Origin: Syntrophomonadaceae bacterium
GTDB lineage: Bacteria; Bacillota; Syntrophomonadia; Syntrophomonadales; Syntrophomonadaceae
Reading direction: 5' to 3'
Length of the DNA stretch: 5,560 nt
Assembly: GCA_012798055.1 (NCBI GenBank)
Contig: JAAZOA010000305.1
Coordinates: 1 to 5,560 of the forward strand
Made by a program: the position numbers and the translations under genes. Below are positions 1-4,869 of this stretch, one piece after another. Below the pieces are notes generated by a model. The model had not been told where the DNA came from. It searched no databases and saw only the letters and a list, made by a program, of their open reading frames with translations. Each line of letters starts with the position of its first letter. Positions within the stretch are counted from its first letter, which is position 1.

Positions 1-1
1 A

Positions 2-367
2 GCCTATGGCGGTATTCTGCTGGCGGTAGTAGTTCTCAACCTATATCTGGGTAAGTTCAACCTGGGATTCGCCAACCAGCCGGTTGCCCATACCATGCAT
101 ATATGGAACTTCTCGGGCCTGTTCCTGGTGGGTCTCTGTGCCGTTCTACTCGGCGGCTGCCCCCTGCGCCAGATGATCCTGGGCAGCGAGGGAGACATGG
201 ATGCGGTTGCCACAGTGGTGGGCATGATAGCAGGTGCAGCCATTGCCCACAATTTCGCCCTGGCTTCCAGTGCTAAAGGTGCCACTTTCTACGGAGAGGC
301 TGTTCTGATTGCGGGTATAGTAATTGTAAGCCTGATCGGCTGGGCATATCGGGAGGTGGACGCTTAA
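2..367 (+). CDS. yedE: YedE/YeeE-family membrane transporter, C-terminal part (5' end outside window)
   Basis: The frame is open from the first bases of the window to TAA at 365-367, giving the last 121 residues of a polytopic membrane protein. Visible hydrophobic segments start around ILLAVVVLNLYLG, NFSGLFLVGLCAVLLGG, VATVVGMIAGAAIAHNFA and EAVLIAGIVIVSLIGWAY. The motif GGCPLRQ followed by GEGD is the hallmark of the YeeE/YedE family, whose members import sulfur- or selenium-containing compounds; the conserved Cys is thought to contact the substrate. The next gene encodes a TusA-like protein, the usual partner, and its ATG overlaps this stop by one base (TAATG), so the two are translationally coupled. 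Whether this is the selenium-linked subtype or a thiosulfate-type importer cannot be decided from the fragment. An internal ATG at 95 is not the start, because family similarity continues upstream of it. Confidence 0.85.
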   Translation, partial: AYGGILLAVVVLNLYLGKFNLGFANQPVAHTMHIWNFSGLFLVGLCAVLLGGCPLRQMILGSEGDMDAVATVVGMIAGAAIAHNFALASSAKGATFYGEAVLIAGIVIVSLIGWAYREVDA

Positions 368-576
368 TGGATATTCTCGATGTACGCGGCTTAAGCTGCC
401 CCATTCCTGTTCTAAAAACTAAAAAGGCTGTAGAGAAAGGCTTAACTGAACTGTAGATTATCGGCAGCAGCAAGGTATCCCAGGAAAATGTCAGCAAATT
501 CGCCGCATCCCAAGGTTACAAAGTAGAAATAAAGAGCGCACAAGCTGATGAATGGAATCTTGTCATCACCAAGTAG
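367..576 (+). pseudogene. TusA-like sulfurtransferase (SirA/YedF family) with internal amber codon
   Basis: Reading from ATG 367 gives a complete TusA fold of 69 codons, but codon 30 (454-456) is TAG. Before it comes the family signature DVRGLSCPIPVLKTKKA, with the active-site Cys at residue 11 in the CPxP motif, which normally carries a persulfide. After it the same frame resumes family-like sequence (QENVSKFAASQGYKVEI) and ends at TAG 574-576. The amber falls where relatives have a variable, often charged residue before the second beta strand, so a single substitution such as CAG, GAG or AAG to TAG would explain it. Taken literally the product stops at 29 residues and is non-functional. Alternatives are a consensus error, or readthrough or amber suppression. 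It is coupled by TAATG to the upstream transporter, so it would act as the cytoplasmic sulfur or selenium carrier for it. The larger YedF C-terminal domain is absent. Confidence 0.8.
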
Positions 577-657
577 GTTGGCATGCCCCTCACTGGCGAT
601 GGATTCCACCTTCCACAGTGACCTTTCAGCTAGATAGGTAAACTTCCAGCCTCTCAT
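442..657 (-). CDS. candidate small ORF, antisense to the tusA-like gene, function unknown
   Basis: The minus-strand frame begins with ATG at 657-655, preceded by a perfect AGGAGG (665-670 on the plus strand as CCTCCT) with a 7-nt spacer, the best-spaced Shine-Dalgarno in the window. The first 27 codons, before the tusA end, read like ordinary protein (MRGWKFTYLAERSLWKVESI, then SEGHAN). The remainder runs antisense through the tusA-like frame and becomes rich in Phe, Tyr and Leu, like a shadow frame. It could be a true 71-residue protein, the intact start of a gene truncated by rearrangement, or chance. I do not recognise a family and see no clear minus-strand promoter or terminator for it. 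Confidence 0.3.
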   Translation of the reverse strand: MRGWKFTYLAERSLWKVESIASEGHANLLGDDKIPFISLCALYFYFVTLGCGEFADIFLGYLAAADNLQFS

Positions 658-671
658 AGCCGTTCCTCCTT

Positions 672-697
672 GGGCCCCTTTCAGGGGTCCTTTCTTT
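672..697 (+). terminator. intrinsic terminator after yedE-tusA
   Basis: GGGCCCC (672-678) pairs with GGGGTCC (684-690), including one G-U pair, around a five-base loop. The T-rich TTTCTTT follows at 691-697. The U tract is interrupted by C, so efficiency may be partial. It closes the yedE/tusA unit and precedes the thioesterase promoter. Confidence 0.65.
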
Positions 698-751
698 CGC
701 TCAACACTCGATGAGCCTGGAGCGCTTGGGAGTCTGTTTGGCGCACAGATA

Positions 752-760
752 TGATATAAT
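752..760 (+). promoter_or_regulatory. extended -10 promoter for the thioesterase gene
   Basis: TGATATAAT is a TGn extended -10 joined to a perfect TATAAT (755-760). No good -35 is seen at the right distance (GTCTGT lies 17 bases upstream), as is common for extended -10 promoters. It lies between the in-frame ATG at 711 and the ATG at 786, which argues for the downstream start. Confidence 0.6.
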
Positions 761-785
761 TACCAAAAACGGGAAGGTGCCATAT

Positions 786-1190
786 ATGCCGGAATTACCG
801 AAATTTGATTTCACCCACACGGTTATGGGTACTTTGGGAATAGAAATGACGCAAATGAACCCGGATAAGGTTATCGCCACGATGCCGGTGACGCCAAAAA
901 CTCATCAGCCCTTTGGGGTGATGCACGGCGGGGTATCGGTAGTTCTAGCTGAGACGGTGGCATCAGCAGGCAGCTATCTCTTCATCAATCGCGAGAAACA
1001 GCGGGCGGTGGGGCTGGAGATAAATGCCAACCATATCCGTGGCGTCAGCTCTGGTTTAGTGAGGGCTGAAGGGGTCCCGGTACATGTTGGACGCACCACC
1101 CTGGTGTGGGATGTGAGGATCTACGATGCTTCCGAAAGACTGGTGTGCATTTCGCGCTGCACCATAGCTGTTATTGATATCGACAAATGA
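786..1190 (+). CDS. hotdog-fold acyl-CoA thioesterase, MenI/YdiI-PaaI family
   Basis: The product has 134 residues, the usual length for single-domain hotdog thioesterases. It carries the motif QPFGVMHGGVSVVLAETVAS (residues 41-60), in which H47-G48-G49 binds the thioester carbonyl region and E56 matches the catalytic Glu of the YdiI/EntH type. Later residues VGLEINANHIRGV (75-87) and PVHVGRTTLVWDV (98-110) match the strand and helix pattern of that subfamily. The enzyme should hydrolyse an aromatic or acyl-CoA thioester in the cytoplasm, working as a dimer or tetramer. The substrate cannot be told; 1,4-dihydroxy-2-naphthoyl-CoA is the MenI substrate, but no menaquinone genes are visible here. 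ATG 786 is chosen over in-frame ATG 711 because GGGAAGG (771-777) is well placed before it and TATAAT lies between the two. It ends 50 bases before the next gene, with no terminator seen between them, so cotranscription is likely. Confidence 0.85.
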   Translation: MPELPKFDFTHTVMGTLGIEMTQMNPDKVIATMPVTPKTHQPFGVMHGGVSVVLAETVASAGSYLFINREKQRAVGLEINANHIRGVSSGLVRAEGVPVHVGRTTLVWDVRIYDASERLVCISRCTIAVIDIDK

Positions 1191-1240
1191 ACGGGAGATG
1201 AGGGCATCTTTAAATCTACAGCTTTGCGAGGTGATATGCA

Positions 1241-1984
1241 ATGAAGAAGATCAACTGGTTGACGGCCCTGGCTATATCCTTCGTTTTGTTATCGGTGGCG
1301 ACTTATTTCATCCACTTCCTTATCTTCAGGGACTCCACTTTTATTTTCAAATATTTTGTGGCTCAAATGGGATTTTTGCCCATTTCCACCTTGCTGGTGA
1401 CCGTAGTCCTCAACCGTTTGATGGGCAAGAGGGACAAATTGGCGCGGCTGCAGAAGCTCAATATGGTCATTGGGGCATTTTTCGTGGATGTGGGCACTGA
1501 CCTGCTCAGGTCTCTCGCCTCCATGGACCTGGGTGCCAGAGACTATGGCCAGGCTCTGCAGATGAATACCGATTGGGCCAAGGAAGATTTTCAACGGGCT
1601 AAACGGCAAATCAAGGACATAAATATGGACAAAGAGCATATCCCCGCTCACCTGCTGGAGATCAATGCATTCCTGACCGGCAAGAGGGAGCACCTGCTGC
1701 GCCTGCTGGAAAATCCCAACCTCTTGGAGCACGAATCCTTCTCGCAATTGCTGTGGGCCATATTCCATTTAACCGAAGAAATGGCTGGGAGGGCGGATCT
1801 TAAGAACCTCTCCCGGGCTGATTATGCCCATATCAGGGGCGACATCTCCAGAGTCTATATGCACTTGATCAACCAGTGGGTGGATTACATGGAAAACCTG
1901 CACAGCAATTATCCCTTCCTGTTTTCACTGGCTATACGGACCAATCCCTTCAATCCCGAAGCCAGCATCGAAGTCGAGGAGTAA
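1241..1984 (+). CDS. two-helix membrane protein with helical cytoplasmic domain, unknown function
   Basis: This frame encodes 247 residues starting at ATG 1241 after the Shine-Dalgarno GAGGTGAT (1228-1235). Two hydrophobic helices are evident, roughly residues 7-29 and 34-60. They are followed by the positively charged stretch GKRDKLARLQK, which should place the long C-terminal part in the cytoplasm. That part is rich in amphipathic helix (for example residues 120-230, with many Leu, Glu, Arg and Lys) and has no catalytic motif I recognise. The acidic tail is EVEE. A sensor-like or scaffold role is possible, but nothing in the sequence proves it, and I do not recognise a named family. It lies 50 bases after the thioesterase and shows no clear terminator, because the promoter of the next operon begins 35 bases beyond its stop. 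Codon use looks like that of its neighbours. Confidence 0.8.
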   Translation: MKKINWLTALAISFVLLSVATYFIHFLIFRDSTFIFKYFVAQMGFLPISTLLVTVVLNRLMGKRDKLARLQKLNMVIGAFFVDVGTDLLRSLASMDLGARDYGQALQMNTDWAKEDFQRAKRQIKDINMDKEHIPAHLLEINAFLTGKREHLLRLLENPNLLEHESFSQLLWAIFHLTEEMAGRADLKNLSRADYAHIRGDISRVYMHLINQWVDYMENLHSNYPFLFSLAIRTNPFNPEASIEVEE

Positions 1985-2018
1985 CGGAATGGTACCGCAG
2001 CCAGAAAAATAGCAGAAT

Positions 2019-2048
2019 TTGACACGCTTTTTAATGCTGTGTTATTAT
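2019..2048 (+). promoter_or_regulatory. sigma-A promoter of the cbiMQO operon
   Basis: A perfect -35 TTGACA (2019-2024) is followed after 18 bases by TATTAT (2043-2048), one mismatch from consensus. Transcription should start near 2055. This leaves a leader of about 180 nt before the cbiM ATG. Confidence 0.75.
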
Positions 2049-2095
2049 CTCTTCAAATTTGGGCCCAGGAAAGTCATAGCTGGTATTAAGAGACC

Positions 2096-2176
2096 ATGAA
2101 GGTTTCGCCATTTTGTTATCAGGATACATATCGCTGCCGGGGAATGAATCGCAGTCACGCAATAATCGACCCATGA
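2096..2176 (+). CDS. possible 26-residue leader peptide
   Basis: ATG 2096 opens a short frame that stops at TGA 2174-2176, inside the 5' arm of the cbiM attenuator. The peptide begins MKVSPFCYQDTY and contains two Cys and one His. Only a weak AAGAG (2088-2092) precedes the start. The stop position would let a ribosome cover the terminator's 5' arm and so prevent termination. There is no run of one codon as in amino-acid attenuators. A short open frame of this size can easily arise by chance. Confidence 0.2.
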   Translation: MKVSPFCYQDTYRCRGMNRSHAIIDP

Positions 2177-2215
2177 AGGGGCCAGTCTCAAGCAACCCTT
2201 CGTGGGTATTTTTTT
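2169..2215 (+). terminator. intrinsic terminator/attenuator before cbiM
   Basis: ACCCATGAAGGG (2169-2180) pairs along all 12 positions with CCCTTCGTGGGT (2196-2207), with a single U-G wobble, around a 15-base loop. A run of seven T (2209-2215) follows. This is the strongest terminator in the window. It sits only two bases before the cbiM Shine-Dalgarno GAGGAGGAG (2217-2225), so it must be conditional or the operon would be silent. Confidence 0.85.
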
Positions 2216-2233
2216 CGAGGAGGAGCCGGCAAC

Positions 2234-3292
2234 ATGCATATGGCGGATGCTTTGATCTCTCCAGCGGTAGGGGGAACCATGCTGGCGGTTACGGCTGGGT
2301 TAGCAGCCTACTCTGCAAAGAAAATCACCAATGAAATGGATGAGAAGAAAATCCCCTTGATGGGGGTAATGGGTGCGTTCGTCTTTGCCTCCCAGATGAT
2401 CAATTTTACCATTCCCGCCACGGGTTCCAGCGGGCACTTGGGAGGGGGTTTGCTGCTGGCGATTCTTCTCGGCCCTTATGCAGGCTTCCTTACCATGACT
2501 TCAATTTTGTTGATCCAGGCCCTGTTCTTCGCGGACGGGGGATTGCTGGCCTATGGCTGCAACGTGTTCAACTTAGGATTCTGTAGCTGTTTCGTCTCCT
2601 ATCCCTTTATCTATAGATGGTTTACCCGCCAGGGACTGACCTCCAGGAAGATCTTGTGGGGAGCTACTGCCTCAGGGATCGTCGGATTGCAGCTGGGGGC
2701 CTTCAGCGTGGTTGCGGAGACACTGGCTTCGGGAAAAACCGAACTTCCGTTTAGCACCTTTGTCCTGCTGATGCAGCCCATCCACCTGGGGATTGGATTG
2801 GTGGAAGGACTGGTGACCGCGGCCATAGTGACATATGTGTGGAGAGCCAGGCCGGAAATACTGGAAAAGGCCGCCATCGGTGGAGCCCTGGGCGACCGGT
2901 CCATAAAGAAGTTTTTGACCGGATTGGCTATTGGCGTGGTGTTGATAGGAGGAGCTCTGTCCTGGTTTGCGTCGACCAGTCCCGACGGTCTGGAGTGGTC
3001 TATGGAGAGGACCGCCGGCACCACGGAAATAGAAGCTACGGATGGCATTCATCAGCTGTTTGCAGATCTGCAGAGCAGGACTGCTTTCATGCCAGATTAC
3101 GGTTTCAAAGCCCCGGCAGGAGCGAGTTCAGAGGAAGCCATTTCCGAAGAAACAGCAAGCTCCTGGCCAGCAGTTGATGCCGGAACCAGTGCAGCTGGCT
3201 TGGTTGGGGGATCACTGACCCTGGTTTTGGCTGCGCTTATCGGCTATTTGGTAAGCTTATCTAAAAAGAAGGGGAGCAAGGCTGCAGCATAG
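2234..3292 (+). CDS. cbiM: ECF cobalt/nickel transporter substrate-binding component CbiM with fused PDGLE domain
   Basis: This is the substrate-capturing integral membrane subunit of a group I ECF importer for Co2+ or Ni2+. The N-terminus MHMADALISP fits the family, in which the Met1 amino group and His2 form the metal site together with a later His. H68 in ATGSSGHLGGG is the expected third ligand. About six hydrophobic segments span residues 8-205. A further helix (227-245) leads into PDGLEW (250-255), the signature of the PDGLE domain, and a final helix lies near 322-341 before a basic tail. The 352-residue length reflects this fusion; CbiM alone is about 200-230 residues, and CbiN or PDGLE proteins are often encoded separately. 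No separate cbiN follows. ATG 2234 is fixed by GAGGAGGAG (2217-2225) and by the need for His at position 2. Cobalt and nickel cannot be separated from the sequence alone; the nearby cooT suggests nickel. The stop is TAG, and the next ATG lies in the same frame one codon later. Confidence 0.92.
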   Translation: MHMADALISPAVGGTMLAVTAGLAAYSAKKITNEMDEKKIPLMGVMGAFVFASQMINFTIPATGSSGHLGGGLLLAILLGPYAGFLTMTSILLIQALFFADGGLLAYGCNVFNLGFCSCFVSYPFIYRWFTRQGLTSRKILWGATASGIVGLQLGAFSVVAETLASGKTELPFSTFVLLMQPIHLGIGLVEGLVTAAIVTYVWRARPEILEKAAIGGALGDRSIKKFLTGLAIGVVLIGGALSWFASTSPDGLEWSMERTAGTTEIEATDGIHQLFADLQSRTAFMPDYGFKAPAGASSEEAISEETASSWPAVDAGTSAAGLVGGSLTLVLAALIGYLVSLSKKKGSKAAA

Positions 3293-3295
3293 CAT

Positions 3296-4099
3296 ATGAA
3301 GGATTCTTTGCGCGACATAAGGCTGTTGGATGACCTGGCCCGTCGACAAAACCCTATAAACAAACTCCACCCCCTGGTGAAGCTCTTGACCACCATCATC
3401 TATCTGGCTGTGGTGGTTTCATTTGGCCGCTATGAAATCAGCGCACTCCTGCCCTTGATATTTTATCCAGTAGTCGTATTCGCCCTGGCGGAACTGGCGC
3501 CGGGGCGAATACTGCGGCGCATAGCCTGGGTTATGCCCTTGGTGATAGGGATCGGCATATTCAATCCGGTATTCGATCATCAAACCGTAACGATCATGAA
3601 TTCAACCATCTCGAAAGGCTGGCTTTCATTTATTTCCCTTGTCATTAAATGCGTATTGACGGTTGCGGCCGGTATACTGCTGGTCGCCACCACCGGAATG
3701 GAGAAATTGGGGGCAGCTATGCGGATAATCGGGGTTCCTAAGATAATGGTACTGCAGCTCTTGCTGACTTATCGATATATTTTGTTGCTCGGGGATGAAC
3801 TGGCCAGGATGCTGCGCGCATATTCACTGCGGGCTCCAGGACATAGGGGGATAAAACTTGCTGCCTGGGGTTCTTTTGCCGGCAGTCTTTTGCTCCGGTC
3901 CTTTGACCGGGCCCAGCGGGTCTATGCGGCTATGTGCCTGCGTGGTTTTAAGGGTGATTATAACACCGGCGATGATGCCAAGGTGGGAGTTAGAGACCTG
4001 CAGTTTTTAATAGGTTGGGTCGCGTTTTTCCTGATCACCAGAAGTTACAATTTGCCATTTTTACTGGGCTCATTTTTAACAGGAGTGATTGGTCAATGA
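3296..4099 (+). CDS. cbiQ: ECF transporter coupling membrane component CbiQ (EcfT type)
   Basis: This is the transmembrane coupling subunit that joins CbiM to the ATPase. It has 267 residues, with hydrophobic segments near 28-43, 49-66, 76-92, 112-132 and 236-264. Two cytoplasmic coupling motifs are present: LARMLRAYSLRAPGHRG (169-185) and RAQRVYAAMCLRGF (205-218), the latter holding the Arg-Gly of the EcfT signature. It starts three bases after the cbiM stop. No well-spaced Shine-Dalgarno is visible (AAGG lies about 16 bases upstream), so translation probably depends on ribosomes arriving from cbiM. The start is in the same frame as cbiM, separated only by TAG CAT. Its TGA overlaps the cbiO start as ATGA. 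Confidence 0.92.
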   Translation: MKDSLRDIRLLDDLARRQNPINKLHPLVKLLTTIIYLAVVVSFGRYEISALLPLIFYPVVVFALAELAPGRILRRIAWVMPLVIGIGIFNPVFDHQTVTIMNSTISKGWLSFISLVIKCVLTVAAGILLVATTGMEKLGAAMRIIGVPKIMVLQLLLTYRYILLLGDELARMLRAYSLRAPGHRGIKLAAWGSFAGSLLLRSFDRAQRVYAAMCLRGFKGDYNTGDDAKVGVRDLQFLIGWVAFFLITRSYNLPFLLGSFLTGVIGQ

Positions 4100-4869
4100 G
4101 TCACCATCGAGTTGAAGCCAGGAATCTTCATTTTTCCTACCCTGATGGACAGGCAGCGATACAGGATATTTCCTTTACAATCTTGCACGGGGAAGCGGTG
4201 GGAATCATAGGCGCCAACGGCGCGGGCAAATCAACCCTATTGATGCTCCTTATGGGCATCCTCTTTCCCGATAGCGGCGAGATCATCGTAGGTGACACTC
4301 GTCTCACCCCAAAAACCTTACCCATGATCAGGGAGCGACTGGGGATGGTTTTCCAGGATCCTGATGATCAGCTCTTCATGACTACAGTTAGGGATGATGT
4401 GGCCTTTGGCCCGAGAAATTACCATCTGGATGAACAGGAAGTTGCAAGCCGGGTAAGGGAAGCCCTGGCTCAAGTGGGTATTTTGCATCTCCGCGACAGA
4501 GCACCCTTCAAATTGTCAGGCGGGGAAAAGCGGGCTGCCGCCATCGCCACCGTGCTGTCCATGAAACCTGACATTTTGATCATGGATGAACCGACCTCCT
4601 CCCTGGATCCCAAGTCGAGGCGGATGGTGATGGAACTCCTGAAAAGCTTCGAGCATACCAAGATAATCACCAGCCATGATCTGGATATGGTTTTGGAAAC
4701 CTGCCAGCGGTTCTTGGTGATCAAAGAAGGATCAGTGGCGGCAGACGGACCTGCCGGCGAAATACTGAAAAACCCGCAGCTGTTGCATAGCTGCGGGCTG
4801 GAAATGCCTCTTTCGCTTCAGAAATGCCCCATATGTGGGGACCAGACTAAAAACTTTAAATCAGGGTAA
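4096..4869 (+). CDS. cbiO: ECF cobalt/nickel transporter ATP-binding protein CbiO
   Basis: This cytoplasmic ATPase powers the importer, normally as a dimer bound to CbiQ. All ABC motifs are intact in 257 residues: Walker A GANGAGKS (39-46), Q-loop Q87, signature LSGGE (140-144), Walker B ILIMDEP with D164 and E165, D-loop SLD (169-171) and switch H194. FQDPDDQLF (86-94) is typical of the EcfA/CbiO group. ATG 4096 overlaps the cbiQ stop (ATGA) and follows AGGAGTGAT (4081-4089). An upstream in-frame ATG at 4015 lies deep inside cbiQ and is not used. The C-terminal tail after the ABC domain contains CPICG (244-248), a single CxxC pair in an otherwise ordinary tail. The gene end overlaps the end of the convergent cooT-like frame by 14 bases. 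Confidence 0.95.
   Translation: MSHHRVEARNLHFSYPDGQAAIQDISFTILHGEAVGIIGANGAGKSTLLMLLMGILFPDSGEIIVGDTRLTPKTLPMIRERLGMVFQDPDDQLFMTTVRDDVAFGPRNYHLDEQEVASRVREALAQVGILHLRDRAPFKLSGGEKRAAAIATVLSMKPDILIMDEPTSSLDPKSRRMVMELLKSFEHTKIITSHDLDMVLETCQRFLVIKEGSVAADGPAGEILKNPQLLHSCGLEMPLSLQKCPICGDQTKNFKSG
4768..4797 (-). terminator. minus-strand intrinsic terminator for the cooT unit, inside cbiO
   Basis: CCCGCAGCT (4773-4781) and AGCTGCGGG (4789-4797) form a perfect nine-base-pair hairpin with a seven-base loop. Read on the minus strand it is followed directly by five T (4768-4772 on the plus strand is AAAAA). On the plus strand there is no T run after it. It lies 59 bases past the end of the cooT-like frame and within the last 35 codons of cbiO. 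Confidence 0.7.

Larger units (their letters stand above)
2055..2215 (+). promoter_or_regulatory. 5' leader with transcription attenuator, candidate unassigned riboswitch
   Basis: The stretch from the predicted transcription start to the terminator U tract is a typical size for an aptamer plus expression platform. The terminator at its end lies directly ahead of the cbiM ribosome binding site, so the operon is probably controlled by premature termination. Alternative pairing is visible: GCTGGT (2079-2084) can pair with GCCAGT (2181-2186), and GAGAC (2090-2094) with GTCTC (2185-2189). These two pairings exclude each other, and both use terminator-loop bases. I looked for the B12-box and core of cobalamin riboswitches and for signatures of NiCo, Moco, TPP, SAM, fluoride and c-di-GMP classes, and recognised none. 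A metal or cobalamin ligand is a guess from the downstream genes. A leader-peptide mechanism is another option. Confidence 0.55.

Noticed and set aside
454..456. Selenocysteine in the TusA-like gene, suggested by YedE/YedF selenium links
   Set aside because: The internal codon is TAG, not TGA, and the active-site Cys at codon 11 is an ordinary TGC.
711..785. Longer N-terminus of the thioesterase from ATG 711
   Set aside because: The best promoter (-10 at 755-760) is inside this extension, the added residues do not look like the family, and ATG 786 has a good Shine-Dalgarno.
1289..1768. 159-codon minus-strand frame opposite the two-helix membrane protein
   Set aside because: It mirrors the plus-strand gene, has no good ribosome binding site, and has Gln/His-rich composition typical of a shadow frame.
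1989..1997. TGGTACCGC resembling the T-box core sequence
   Set aside because: It lies upstream of the TTGACA/TATTAT promoter, so it is outside the leader transcript, and no T-box stems or aminoacyl-type downstream gene are present.
2055..2215. Cobalamin riboswitch before cbiM
   Set aside because: Expected for cobalt transport, but I find no B12-box or conserved core pairing in the leader, so I left it unassigned.
2611..3052. Long minus-strand frames opposite cbiM
   Set aside because: They overlap a well-supported gene and read as low-information Ser/Pro/His-rich translation.
4015..4095. Upstream in-frame start for cbiO at 4015
   Set aside because: It lies within the conserved end of cbiQ; ATG 4096 gives the normal N-terminus, an ATGA overlap and a Shine-Dalgarno.
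4773..4797. Hairpin as plus-strand terminator of cbiMQO
   Set aside because: It lies before the cbiO stop and has no T run on the plus strand; it fits only the minus strand.
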